From Acuticoccus sp963704595 (GTDB lineage: Bacteria > Pseudomonadota > Alphaproteobacteria > Rhizobiales > Amorphaceae): a DNA stretch of 64,000 nucleotides. A program made the translations under genes and the position numbers. Shown piece by piece: positions 16,127-25,462 of this stretch. The notes under the pieces were generated by a model, which searched no databases, had not been told where the DNA came from, and was given only the letters and a program-made list of their open reading frames with translations. The first letter of the stretch is position 1; each line of letters begins with the position of its first letter. Where the stretch lies: contig OY969922.1 of assembly GCA_963704595.1 (NCBI GenBank), forward strand, positions 248,001 to 312,000, written 5' to 3'.

Positions 16127-17182
16127 ATGCCGAGCAAATCGAGATGGTGGTCCTGCGCGGTACTGGCTGGCGCTGCGGCTGTTCTTGCGGCATGCGAGGG
16201 TCCGCAATCGGCGCTCGACCCCAAGGCGTCGGCGGCACGGACTCTGGCCGACCTCTTCTGGATCATGACGGTCGGCGCCGGGGTCGTCTGGCTGTTCGTC
16301 GCGTTCGTCACCGTCTTCGTCATCGTTCGCTCGCGCAGCCACCGCGAGCGCTGGGGCAACGGCCTTGTCTGGGGCGGCGGCGTCATCCTGCCGGTGGCCG
16401 TGCTGACGGTCCTGTTGCCCTACGCGTTCATGGTGATGGTCGAGCTGCGGGCCGAACCCGAGCCGGGCTCGATGCGCGTCCACATCACCGGCCACACCTG
16501 GTGGTGGGAGGTGGCGTACGACGCACCGGGCCTTGGCGGGCAGGTGATCTCCGCCAACGAGCTGCGCATTCCGGTCGATACCCCGGTCGAAGTGACGCTG
16601 ACGTCCGCCGACGTCATCCACTCGTTCTGGGTCCCGGCGCTGGGCGGCAAGATGGACCTCATTCCGGGCCGGGTGAACCGCACGGTGATCGAGGCGGATA
16701 CCGCCGGCGAGTATCGCGGCCAGTGCGCCGAATATTGCGGGCAGATGCACGCGTGGATGGCGTTTCGCACCGTCGCGATGGAACAGGCCGACTTCGACGC
16801 ATGGCTCACCAATGAAGCGGCAGCCTACAGGGCAGCGCCGTCCGCCGCACTGGAAGACACCAACCTTGCCGTCCTGCCTGCCGTCGCCGCTGCGGAGGCA
16901 CAGCCTGGTGCCGACGGGCTCTCGCTGTTCCTCAGCACGGGGTGCGGGGCGTGCCACACGATCCGCGGGACCGCCGCCGACGGGCGGCTCGGCCCGGACC
17001 TTACCCATGTCGGCGGCCGGCGCACGATCGCGGCGGGGCTCCTGCCCAACAACGTCGGCACGCTCGCGGGCTGGATCGCCAATGCGCAGGGGCTGAAGCC
17101 CGGCAACGAGATGCCCTCGTTCAACACCCTGTCTGGCCGCGAGCTGAGAACGCTTGCGCAATTTCTCTCGGAGCTCGACTGA
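16127..17182 (+). CDS. ctaC: Cytochrome c oxidase subunit II fused to cytochrome c (caa3 type)
   Basis: Subunit II of a haem-copper oxidase, 351 residues. It starts with a lipoprotein signal (AAAVLAAC, Cys at about 23), then two TM helices at about 43-65 and 84-108. The cupredoxin domain with the CuA site comes next (CAEYCGQMHAWM with upstream ADVIHSFWVP). A C-terminal cytochrome c domain has haem motif CGACH and Met in NEMPSFNTL. The fused haem domain takes electrons directly from soluble or membrane cytochromes c, such as those in the divergent operon. It overlaps subunit I by one base. Confidence 0.95.
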   Translation: MPSKSRWWSCAVLAGAAAVLAACEGPQSALDPKASAARTLADLFWIMTVGAGVVWLFVAFVTVFVIVRSRSHRERWGNGLVWGGGVILPVAVLTVLLPYAFMVMVELRAEPEPGSMRVHITGHTWWWEVAYDAPGLGGQVISANELRIPVDTPVEVTLTSADVIHSFWVPALGGKMDLIPGRVNRTVIEADTAGEYRGQCAEYCGQMHAWMAFRTVAMEQADFDAWLTNEAAAYRAAPSAALEDTNLAVLPAVAAAEAQPGADGLSLFLSTGCGACHTIRGTAADGRLGPDLTHVGGRRTIAAGLLPNNVGTLAGWIANAQGLKPGNEMPSFNTLSGRELRTLAQFLSELD

Positions 17183-19722
17183 TGGATCAGCGCGCCGCCC
17201 CCGCCGTCCCTGACCCGCAGGACGACCCCAGGATCCGCAGGGCGCAGGCGGAGCGGCTGCGCGCGGTCTGGGCCGCGCCGAAGGGGCTGCGCTACTGGAC
17301 GGCGGTAAACAACACCGAGGTCGGCCTCTGGTACACCACGGCGGCCTTCATCTTCTTCCTTCTCGCCGGCCTCCTCGCGCTGTTGATGCGCGTGCAGCTC
17401 GCCGTGCCGGAAAACAACGTGCTGCCGGCCGAGGTCTACAACCAGGTCTTCTCGATGCACGGCACCGTGATGATGTTCCTGTTCGCGGTGCCGATCTTCG
17501 AGGCGTTCTCGATCTTCCTCCTGCCGCAGCTCCTCGGCGCGCGCGAACTGCCGTTCCCGCGGCTCACCGCCTACGGGTTCTGGTGCTACGTCTTCGGCGG
17601 AACGTTCGTGTTCGGCTCGCTGTTTTTCGGCGCCGCGCCCGATGGCGGGTGGTTCATGTATCCGCCGCTGACCACCAGAGAGCAGACCAGCGGCATCGGC
17701 ACGGATATCTGGCTCCTCGGCCTCGGCTTCATCGAGATCGCGGCAATCGCGGCGGCCGTCGAACTCATCGTCGGCGTCCTCAAGAACCGGCCGCCCGGGA
17801 TGCGGCTCAACCTCATGCCGACCTACGCGTGGTACGTCCTCGTCGTCGGCATCATGATCCTGTTCGCGTTCCCGCCGCTGATGGCGGGCGATCTCCTGAT
17901 GGAGCTCGAACACGCGTTCGACTTCCCGTTCTTCAATCCCGAACGTGGCGGCGACCCGCTCCTGTGGCAGCACCTGTTCTGGATCTTCGGCCACCCGGAG
18001 GTCTACATCATCTTCCTGCCCGCGATCGCGCTCCTCTCGATGATCATTCCGACAGCGGCGCAGCGGCCGATCTTCGGCTACACTTGGATTGTCCTCGCTG
18101 CTATCACGACGGGGTTCCTGTCGTTCGGCCTGTGGGTCCACCACATGTACACGACCGGGTTGCCGGGGGTGTCGCTCGCCTTCTTCTCGGCGGCCTCTGT
18201 GGCGGTGGCGATCCCCACCGGCATCCAGATCTTCGTCTTCCTCTCGACGCTCCTCCTCGGCCGTGTCGTCTTCTCGATCCCGATGCTGTTCTGCGCGGGC
18301 GCGCTCGCGATCTTCGTCATCGGCGGCCTGACAGGCGTGATGGTCGCGCTCGCCCCGTTCGACTGGCAGGCGCACGACACCTACTTCGTCGTCGCGCATC
18401 TCCACTACGTGCTGATCGGCGGCGTCGTCTTCCCCGTGGTGGCGGGGCTATACTACTACTTCCCGGCGGCAGTGGCGCGGAAGCTGTCCAGGGCGGCCGG
18501 CAAGTGGGCGTTTGCGCTGATGTTCATCGGGTTCAACGTCGCGTTCCTGCCGATGCACATCACGGGCCTGCGCGGCATGCCGCGGCGGGTCTACACCTAC
18601 CCGGAAGGGATCGGTCTCGACTGGCTGAACCTCGTCTCGACCATCGGCGCGTTCGTTTTCGCGGCCGGTATCGGGATCATCGTGGTCGACGCCGTCCGCG
18701 CCCGGCTGTCGCGCGCGATCCCCGAGCGGAACCCGTGGAACGCCGGCACGCTGGAGTGGGCTCACCCCATGCCCAACGAGAACTGGGGCGCCCGCTCGAT
18801 CCCGATCGTGTCGACGCGATACCCGCTCTGGCAGCAGGAGGGTTTCGTTCGCGACATGGAGGAGGGGCGGTTCTACCTGCCGGACGCGCAGGAAGGCCAT
18901 CGCGAGGGCATCGTCTCGTCGGTCGTCGAAGCCGAACCGCTGCACATCATCCGGATCCCGGGGCCGAGCCCGCTGCCGGTGCTGGCGGCGGCGTTCACCG
19001 CGGCGGCCTTCATTCTCGCCACGTTCTCGGCCTATCTCGCCGCCATCTTCATGGCGGTCGGCGCCACCGCCACCATCGTGGCGTGGCTGTGGACCAACCC
19101 CGGCCAGATCCCGGAGGCGGACACGAAGGACGCCGGCCGCGGGCTCGTCCTTCCGCTCTACGCATCCGGCCCGCACTCCGTCTCGTGGTGGGGGCTTCTT
19201 ATCACGCTGCTCGCCGACGCGACGGCGTTCGTCAGCCTCGTCTTCGCCTACTTCTTCTACGCGACGGTGAACGAGGCGTGGCCGCCGGTTGAAGCGCCGG
19301 ACCTTGGGCTGTGGCCTGCCGCCGCCACCGCGCTCCTCGCCATCGCCTGCTGGGGCCTGATGCGCGGCGCGCGGGCAGCATTGCACCGCAGCGCGGACGC
19401 GCTGTTCCTCGCCCTCAGCGTCGTCGCGATCCTGGCGGGGCTCGCCGCCTTCGCGCTCGGCATCTGGTGGCTGGCGGATGCCGGCCTCTCCGGGCCGCGC
19501 CATGCCTACGACGCGATCCTGTGGGTGATGGTCGTCTTCGCCCTCGCCCACTTTCCCCTCGCCGCGCTGATGAGCGTCTACACCATGGCCCGCAACCTCG
19601 CCGGCAAGCTGTCGGCACGCTTTCCCGGTGATCTGGAGAACGTGATGATGGTCTACACCTTCGGGCTGATCATGACGCTGTGCGCCGTCGCCGTGGCGGC
19701 GCTCTACCCGCTGGCGGCATGA
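17182..19722 (+). CDS. ctaD: Cytochrome c oxidase subunit I-III fusion
   Basis: Catalytic subunit, 846 residues. Residues up to about 560 are subunit I with all metal ligands: low-spin haem His in FSMHGTVMMF, CuB His and cross-linked Tyr in FGHPEVYI, CuB His pair in WVHHMYT, and haem a3 and a His in VAHLHYVL. The Glu in GHPEVY marks an A-type proton channel. The C-terminal part (about 620-846) has subunit III-like helices (SVSWWGLLITLLADATAFVSLVFAYFFY). The fusion is typical of caa3 oxidases. It reduces oxygen to water and pumps protons. Confidence 0.95.
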   Translation: MDQRAAPAVPDPQDDPRIRRAQAERLRAVWAAPKGLRYWTAVNNTEVGLWYTTAAFIFFLLAGLLALLMRVQLAVPENNVLPAEVYNQVFSMHGTVMMFLFAVPIFEAFSIFLLPQLLGARELPFPRLTAYGFWCYVFGGTFVFGSLFFGAAPDGGWFMYPPLTTREQTSGIGTDIWLLGLGFIEIAAIAAAVELIVGVLKNRPPGMRLNLMPTYAWYVLVVGIMILFAFPPLMAGDLLMELEHAFDFPFFNPERGGDPLLWQHLFWIFGHPEVYIIFLPAIALLSMIIPTAAQRPIFGYTWIVLAAITTGFLSFGLWVHHMYTTGLPGVSLAFFSAASVAVAIPTGIQIFVFLSTLLLGRVVFSIPMLFCAGALAIFVIGGLTGVMVALAPFDWQAHDTYFVVAHLHYVLIGGVVFPVVAGLYYYFPAAVARKLSRAAGKWAFALMFIGFNVAFLPMHITGLRGMPRRVYTYPEGIGLDWLNLVSTIGAFVFAAGIGIIVVDAVRARLSRAIPERNPWNAGTLEWAHPMPNENWGARSIPIVSTRYPLWQQEGFVRDMEEGRFYLPDAQEGHREGIVSSVVEAEPLHIIRIPGPSPLPVLAAAFTAAAFILATFSAYLAAIFMAVGATATIVAWLWTNPGQIPEADTKDAGRGLVLPLYASGPHSVSWWGLLITLLADATAFVSLVFAYFFYATVNEAWPPVEAPDLGLWPAAATALLAIACWGLMRGARAALHRSADALFLALSVVAILAGLAAFALGIWWLADAGLSGPRHAYDAILWVMVVFALAHFPLAALMSVYTMARNLAGKLSARFPGDLENVMMVYTFGLIMTLCAVAVAALYPLAA

Positions 19723-20114
19723 CGATGCGGCTGTTTCCCGGACCCGACTCCATCTGGGGGCTCGCCCTGCCGGCGATCGTGTGGTCGGCGCACTTCCTGT
19801 GGTGCTACGTCGTCAACGCGGTTCTGTGCGCGCGCGGTGTCGGTGCCGACACCGTGCTCGGCCTGGCGGCCATCCAGTGGAACATCGTCATCGCCACGGC
19901 CCTCCTCGGCGCGGTGCTCCTCGGTTCGCTGCTCACCGCCGCGGGTCGCCTGCGGTCCGCCGATCTGCGTGAACGCGACCCCGACATGTCGGACAACACC
20001 CCGGCCGCGCAACGCCTGTTCCTCGCCCGCGCGACCTTTGCGATCGCGGCAGTCTCGCTGCTTGCTATGGTTTATGTGGCAATGCCCGCCATCTTCTTCA
20101 CAGGATGTCGATGA
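19719..20114 (+). CDS. Small membrane protein of the oxidase operon
   Basis: Protein of 131 residues with three predicted TM helices (about 10-32, 44-66, 100-122). Start ATG 19719 overlaps the stop of ctaD (ATGA). Proteins of this size and position occur in many caa3 operons next to ctaG, possibly as an accessory or assembly subunit. I see no metal-binding motif. The end overlaps the ctaG-like start by a few bases, so the operon is translationally coupled throughout. Confidence 0.75.
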   Translation: MTMRLFPGPDSIWGLALPAIVWSAHFLWCYVVNAVLCARGVGADTVLGLAAIQWNIVIATALLGAVLLGSLLTAAGRLRSADLRERDPDMSDNTPAAQRLFLARATFAIAAVSLLAMVYVAMPAIFFTGCR

Positions 20115-20831
20115 GCGCGGAACCGGCAGCGATGGCGCCCCACGCGGAAACGCCGACGCTGCGCCCCCTCCCGCTGGGCGTTGCCATCGCCCTGCTGGCA
20201 GCGCTGTGGGGCGGCTCGTTCTCGCCATTTTCACCGCTCTCGCAGGCGCCCGCGACGTTCACCGGGCACATGGTGCTCCACATGGGGATCGTGGCTGGTG
20301 TCGCGCCGCTTCTGGTGCTGGCGCTGCCCGGCCTGCCGCGGCTCCTCGACAGGCTGGTGCCGCCGGTCGCCGCAGCGCCGCTGGCGGCCGTCGCCGAGTT
20401 CGTGGTGGTGTGGGGCTGGCACACGCCTGCCATGTGCGGGCTGGCGCAGACCTCTCTTTCCGCATTCGCCGCCGAGCAGGCGTCGTGGCTGGTCGTTGGC
20501 GTCGTCCTGTGGGCCGCCGTGCTCAGGCCCACGGCAACACAGGGCCTTGCGCTGTGGGCCGGGCGTGCTGGCGCTTCTGATGACCGGCATGCACATGACG
20601 CTGCTCGGCACGCTGATCACGCTCGCCCAGCATCCGCAATACGGTCGGCCGCTGCTGGACCAGCAGCTCGGCGGCCTCATCATGCTGGCCGTCGGCGCCG
20701 TGGTCTACACCGGCGCCGGCCTGGCGCTTGCCTGGCGCGGCCTGTCCGACGGCGCCCCCGCCGCAGATTCCGGACCGCCGCCGCCCGGCGGTGCGTCGAA
20801 ACGCCTGGAGCTTCCGCGCCAGACTGGCTGA
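20105..20831 (+). pseudogene. ctaG: CtaG-like oxidase assembly protein, with apparent frameshift
   Basis: Membrane protein of the caa3_CtaG family, involved in copper delivery or assembly of the oxidase. It starts at ATG 20105 (or 20111). The first 153 codons read through PFSPLSQAPATFTGHMVLHMGIVAG and WGWHTPAMCGLAQ with family His residues. Near 20561-20564 one extra base shifts the frame. The second part (LALLMTGMHMTLLGTLITLA, GGLIMLAVGAVVYTGAGLAL) continues in another frame to a stop at 20831, giving about 241 residues if corrected. Either a sequencing error or a real disruption of assembly. The last 25 residues are Pro/Gly-rich. Confidence 0.82.
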
Positions 20832-20840
20832 GCGGACCAC

Positions 20841-20886
20841 TTGCTGCACAACACGACAGGACCAGTTGCTGCACGATACAACAGGA
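20841..20886 (+). repeat. Two 21-base direct repeats
   Basis: TTGCTGCACAACACGACAGG(A) at 20841-20861 is repeated with three differences at 20866-20886, a period of 25 bases. The second copy runs into the ribosome binding site of the next small gene. It could be an operator or a small duplication. Confidence 0.5.
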
Positions 20887-20893
20887 GAAGACC

Positions 20894-21133
20894 ATGCGTT
20901 GGCAGACAGGGATCGCGTTTTCGAAGGACCAGGACGGCGGCGACCACGACAAGAAGCCGTCCACGACCGCGCAGCTGCGACATGACATCGACACGGGAAA
21001 GACCCGTGATAAGGTAGATCACGCCGACCCAGCCGCTGCGCCTCTCGGCACCGACGACGAGGCCGGCGGCCAACCTCCGAAGCCGGCCGCGATCGACGAG
21101 GCGAGGCAGCAGGAGGACCGGCGCGACAAGTGA
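20894..21133 (+). CDS. Small hydrophilic protein, unknown
   Basis: A 79-residue, highly charged protein with no signal peptide or TM helix, preceded by a good AGGAGA site. It starts MRWQTGIAFSKDQDGGDHDKK and its second half is rich in Asp, Pro, Ala and Gln, so it is likely disordered. I recognise no family. Its place between the oxidase operon and a stress-type sensor kinase hints at a stress-related protein, which is inference only. Confidence 0.6.
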   Translation: MRWQTGIAFSKDQDGGDHDKKPSTTAQLRHDIDTGKTRDKVDHADPAAAPLGTDDEAGGQPPKPAAIDEARQQEDRRDK

Positions 21134-21173
21134 CATTCCGGACGCAGCGGGCACCCTCGGGCGCCACAGCATA

Positions 21174-24100
21174 ATGTCTGAAACCGGAGACGTGATCGCC
21201 GAGCTGAGCGACACCATACCGGTCTGCGCCATCGGCGCTTCGGCGGGTGGTGTCGACGCGCTGCGTCGCTTCTTCGAGGCGATCGACGACGATCTCGGCA
21301 TCTCTTACGTCGTCATCGTTCACCTGGCCCCCGATCATCCGAGCGCCTTCGCGCAGATCCTGCGGTCCAGCACCACGATGCCGGTGCTGGAGGTGGACGA
21401 TGCCCCGCCGCTCAGGGAAAACTGCGTCTACGTCATCCCGCCGGACCGGGCGCTTGTGATCGAGGGCGACACGGTGACGGCGCGCCCCTTCTCCGAACCC
21501 CGCGGGCAGCGCGCACCGATCGACACGTTCTTCCGCTCCGTCGCCGCCGTGCGCGGCGACGGGCTCGGCGTGGTGCTCACCGGCGGCGGCTCGGACGGGG
21601 CGGCCGGCGTCAAGGCAATCAAGGAAGCCGGCGGCGTCATCTTCGTCCAGGAACCGACGGATGCGGCTTACCCGATGATGCCGCGGAGCGCCATCGCAAC
21701 GGGCGTCGCCGACTTCATCGCCCCGATCGAGCGGATGGCGGAGCGGATCCACGAGGTCGTCCAGGCCAAACGCGCCGTGCGCAACCTCAGCGTCGACCGT
21801 TCGGAGGAAGACCTTAAGCGGATCGTCGGCTTCCTGAAGAAGCAGACCGGGCACGACTTCTCGTCCTACAAGGTCGCAACCGTCATGCGCCGTGTGACGC
21901 GGCGCATGCAGGTGACGCGGCGGGAAAGCCTGGCGGACTACGCAACCTACGTGCGGGACACGCCGGAAGAGGCGCAGGAACTCTTCAGCGACCTCCTGAT
22001 TTCGGTCACGCGGTTCTTCCGCGATGGGGAGGCCTTCGAGCAGCTCGAGAAGAAGGCGATCCGGCCGCTCTTCGATCAGCTTGCCGACGATGGCGAGATC
22101 CGCGCCTGGGTGGTCGGCTGCGCGACCGGGGAGGAAGCCTACGGCCTCGCGATCCTGTTGATCGAGGAGGCCGAACGTCGGCGGATCTCGGTTCCGATCC
22201 AGATCTTTGCGACCGATCTCGACGAGGGCGCCGTCGCGACCGCGCGCGAAGGGCGCTACCCCTCGGGGATCGAGGCCGACGTTTCTCCCGAACGCCTCAC
22301 CCGCTTCTTCACTCCGGAGGGCAAGCACTACCGCGTCAAGCAGGAGGTGCGCGACGTCGTGCTGTTCGCCCTCCACAGCGCCCTGAAGGATCCACCGTTC
22401 CTCCGCCTCGACATCATCAGCTGCCGCAATCTCCTCATCTACCTGGAGCGGGATCTGCAGCACCACCTCGCAGCGATGTTCCGCTACGGGCTGAAGGACA
22501 GCGGCTTCCTGTTCCTCGGCTCTGCGGAAACGGTGGACGAGCCGTCGATGTTCACCGTCGTCGACCGTGAAGCGCGGCTTTATGCGGCACGTGACGGGCC
22601 TCAGCAGGTGCCCTTCCTCTTTCCGCGGGCGCTGGGAGACCTCCACGCGCCGCGACCGCAACCCCGCCGTCTGACGAACCGGGTGGACGAGGCCGCCGCC
22701 ACGAGGCTGCACGTCGAGGCGCTGGAGCGATCGGCCCCGCCGAGCATCCTGGTGGACCGCGGCTACCAGATCGTCCATTTGTCCCCTACCGCAGGCCGCT
22801 TCCTGCTGTTGAGCGGCGGGGCCCCGAGCCAGGATCTCACCACGCTGGCGCGGCCCGAACTGCGGCTCGATCTCACGCTCGCGCTGGCCTTCGTCTTCGA
22901 CAAGGGCATGCCGACGGTGCGACCCCCCGTTCCCGTCGAGCTTGAGGGGGCGTGGCACCGCATCATCACCCATGTGGTGCCGCAGAAGTCCGAACGGGGC
23001 GACTGGCTGAAGGCGGTCGTCTTCTTCCTCGACTGCGGCGTGATCCCGAGCACGGAGGGCGTGGGACGCGACGACGCCGACGGGCAGGGCGGACGCTCGG
23101 CGGAGATGGCGCGGCTGCGCGGAGAGCTGCGGACCGCCAATGACGGCCTGTCCGCCAGCCGCAGCCAGCGGGAGGTCGCGCTTCAGGAGCTGCATGCGGC
23201 CAACGAAGAGCTTCAGTCGATCAACGAGGAGTACCGTTCCGCCTCCGAGGAGCTTGAAACGTCGAAGGAAGAGCTCCAGTCGATGAACGAGGAGCTGCGC
23301 ACCGTGAACTCGGAGCTGAAGATGAAGCTCGAAAGCATCTCCTCTGCGCACAGCGACCTGAAAAACCTGGTCGATTCCACCGAGATCGGGACCCTGTTCC
23401 TCGACAATGAACTGCGGATCCGCATGTTCACGCCGCAGGTGCGTGACTTCATCAATATCACGGACGCGGACGCCGGGCGCATCATCACCAACTTCACCAA
23501 TCGCCTGCTGGATGACGGGCTGGCGCAGGAGGCGCGCCAGGTGCTCGACACGCTTTCGCCTGCGGAGCGGGAGGTCAAGACGCTGGACGGCCACTGGCTG
23601 ATGATGCGCATGCGCCCCTACCGCACCATCGACGACCGGATTGCCGGCGTCGTGGTGACGTTCGTTGACGTGACGCAACTGAGGACGACGGCCGAGCGGC
23701 TGCGACAGAGCGAGGAGAAGTATCGCTCGCTGTTCGAGGCGATGACCGAGGGCTTCATCTTTGCCGAGCCACTGTTCGACGAAGCGGGCGAGGCCTGCGA
23801 CATCGTCTATCACGAGGCGAACCCTGCGGCGCACAAGTTCCTGCACGACGGTTTCGTGGGCCGGCGCCTTTCCGAGGCCACGCCGGGGCTCGAGCCGGCC
23901 TGGTGGCAGATCCCTGCGCGGGTGTTTCGCTCCGGCGTGCCCGAACGGTGCGAGCTTTATGCCGCTCCCCTCAGGATGTGGTTCGAACTCAGCATCTGGA
24001 AATCGGCCCGCAACCCGAAGTGGGTCGAGATTGCCTTGCGCGACATCACCGAGCGGCGCCGGGCGGAACGGACGGTGCGCGATATCGAGGCGCGGCAACG

Positions 24101-25070
24101 GGCGCTGATCGAGGGTGTGCCGCAACTCGTCTGGCGGACTGACAGCAACGGGAACTGGACCTGGTCGAGCCTGCAGTGGACCCGATATACCGGCCAGAGC
24201 GAGACGCAAAGCCTCCACTGGGGCTGGCTCGATGCCCTTCATCCCGACGATCGGACTTTGGCGCAGGCGGTCTGGTCGGATGCGCCCGTGGGCCAGACGC
24301 TGACGTTCGAGGCGCGCATCCTGCACGACGAGGAGGGGCGCTATCGCTGGTTCCGCTCGCGCGCCACCCCGGTCCTCGGCGAGAGCGGCGAGCTTATCGA
24401 GTGGCTCGGCACCTCGACCGACATCGACGACCTGCGCACCTTGCAGGAGCAGCAGCAGGTGATGGTTGCCGAACTGCAGCACCGGACGCGGAACCTCCTC
24501 GGCGTGGTGCGTTCCGTCGGCAGCCAGACACTGGCCGCTTCGAGCGGGCTCGATGATTTCGCCACCCGGTTCAACGACAGGCTGGACGCCCTTTCGCGTG
24601 TGCAGGGCCTGTTGTCCCGCACGGCCCGAGACGACATCACGCTGGCCGACCTTGTCCGGATGGAGCTCGACGCCCTCGGGGGGGTCGACGTCGCCGGCCG
24701 CACGCGGATCGAGGGGCCCGCCATCAGGCTGCGGCAGTCGTCGATCCAGACGTTGGCGCTCGCTCTACACGAACTTGCCACAAATGCGCGCAAATATGGT
24801 GCCCTCGCATCAGACGCCGGCCAGCTTTGGGTGACCTGGCGGGTGGAGGGCTACGGCGGGAACGCGCGTCTGGTGCTGACCTGGCTCGAAAAGGGGATAA
24901 AAGTTAGTGCCGACACGCTGCAAATGGTCGATGGTTATGGCCGGTCTCTGATTACCAAGGCGCTGCCGTATGCACTCGGTGCGGCGACGAGCCACGAACT
25001 TGAGACCGATCAGTTGCGTTGCACGATAGATTTACCGCTGAGCAGGATCGATCATGTGGAGGAATCATGA
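21174..25070 (+). CDS. CheB-CheR-PAS-HWE hybrid sensor histidine kinase
   Basis: Large cytoplasmic signalling protein of 1298 residues. Order of domains: CheB methylesterase at about 14-195 (GASAGGVDAL, HLAPDHPSAF, LTGGGSDGAAGV, catalytic Ser, His, Asp), CheR methyltransferase at about 215-480 (TRFFRDGEAFEQL, GCATGEEAYGLAILL), a long coiled coil at about 643-725 (repeated EELQS-type heptads), three PAS domains between about 725 and 1090, and a C-terminal HWE-type kinase domain with phospho-acceptor His in VAELQHRTRNLL and N-box HELATNARKYGAL. No TM helices. It overlaps the response regulator gene (ATGA). HWE kinases often feed the alphaproteobacterial general stress response. Confidence 0.9.
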   Translation: MSETGDVIAELSDTIPVCAIGASAGGVDALRRFFEAIDDDLGISYVVIVHLAPDHPSAFAQILRSSTTMPVLEVDDAPPLRENCVYVIPPDRALVIEGDTVTARPFSEPRGQRAPIDTFFRSVAAVRGDGLGVVLTGGGSDGAAGVKAIKEAGGVIFVQEPTDAAYPMMPRSAIATGVADFIAPIERMAERIHEVVQAKRAVRNLSVDRSEEDLKRIVGFLKKQTGHDFSSYKVATVMRRVTRRMQVTRRESLADYATYVRDTPEEAQELFSDLLISVTRFFRDGEAFEQLEKKAIRPLFDQLADDGEIRAWVVGCATGEEAYGLAILLIEEAERRRISVPIQIFATDLDEGAVATAREGRYPSGIEADVSPERLTRFFTPEGKHYRVKQEVRDVVLFALHSALKDPPFLRLDIISCRNLLIYLERDLQHHLAAMFRYGLKDSGFLFLGSAETVDEPSMFTVVDREARLYAARDGPQQVPFLFPRALGDLHAPRPQPRRLTNRVDEAAATRLHVEALERSAPPSILVDRGYQIVHLSPTAGRFLLLSGGAPSQDLTTLARPELRLDLTLALAFVFDKGMPTVRPPVPVELEGAWHRIITHVVPQKSERGDWLKAVVFFLDCGVIPSTEGVGRDDADGQGGRSAEMARLRGELRTANDGLSASRSQREVALQELHAANEELQSINEEYRSASEELETSKEELQSMNEELRTVNSELKMKLESISSAHSDLKNLVDSTEIGTLFLDNELRIRMFTPQVRDFINITDADAGRIITNFTNRLLDDGLAQEARQVLDTLSPAEREVKTLDGHWLMMRMRPYRTIDDRIAGVVVTFVDVTQLRTTAERLRQSEEKYRSLFEAMTEGFIFAEPLFDEAGEACDIVYHEANPAAHKFLHDGFVGRRLSEATPGLEPAWWQIPARVFRSGVPERCELYAAPLRMWFELSIWKSARNPKWVEIALRDITERRRAERTVRDIEARQRALIEGVPQLVWRTDSNGNWTWSSLQWTRYTGQSETQSLHWGWLDALHPDDRTLAQAVWSDAPVGQTLTFEARILHDEEGRYRWFRSRATPVLGESGELIEWLGTSTDIDDLRTLQEQQQVMVAELQHRTRNLLGVVRSVGSQTLAASSGLDDFATRFNDRLDALSRVQGLLSRTARDDITLADLVRMELDALGGVDVAGRTRIEGPAIRLRQSSIQTLALALHELATNARKYGALASDAGQLWVTWRVEGYGGNARLVLTWLEKGIKVSADTLQMVDGYGRSLITKALPYALGAATSHELETDQLRCTIDLPLSRIDHVEES

Positions 25071-25462
25071 TGGCTGACGGCAACGAACTCGCAGGTCGCC
25101 GCATCCTGATCATTGAAGACGACTACTTCATTGCCGACGAGGTTGCGCGGACTCTGCGCAAGAGCGGCGCGGACATCATCGGCCCGGCCGGAACGGTGGA
25201 GGATGCGCTGGCGCTGATCTCTTCCGCGCAGGAGGTCGATATCGCGGTCCTCGACATCAACCTCCACGGAGCCATGGCTTTCCCGATCGCTGACCAGCTC
25301 ATCGAACGGGGCATTCCGCTCGTCTTCGCGACCGGCTACGACCAGAATGTCATCCCGGACCGCTTTGCCGCCATCGCGCGCTTTTCCAAGCCGGTGTCGT
25401 ACGCTCACCTGTCTCGCGCGCTGGCCGAAAACGCGTCGGAACGCGCCCGACCGCTAGGTTGA
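25067..25462 (+). CDS. Single-domain response regulator
   Basis: Receiver domain only, 131 residues. The acidic pair is in IIEDDYFIADE, the phospho-acceptor Asp in VLDINLHG, the Thr in FATGYD and the Lys in FSKPV. Without an output domain it probably works as a phosphate sink or shuttle, like the single-domain regulators paired with HWE kinases. A strong GGAGG stands before it; the second ATG at 25070 has better spacing and is an alternative start. It ends overlapping the convergent kinase gene by nine bases. Confidence 0.9.
   Translation: MMADGNELAGRRILIIEDDYFIADEVARTLRKSGADIIGPAGTVEDALALISSAQEVDIAVLDINLHGAMAFPIADQLIERGIPLVFATGYDQNVIPDRFAAIARFSKPVSYAHLSRALAENASERARPLG

Noticed and set aside
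20523..24482. A 1319-codon minus-strand open frame
   Set aside because: It is the GC-rich shadow of the CheB-CheR-PAS-HWE kinase gene; it shows no domains and covers several genes of opposite strand.
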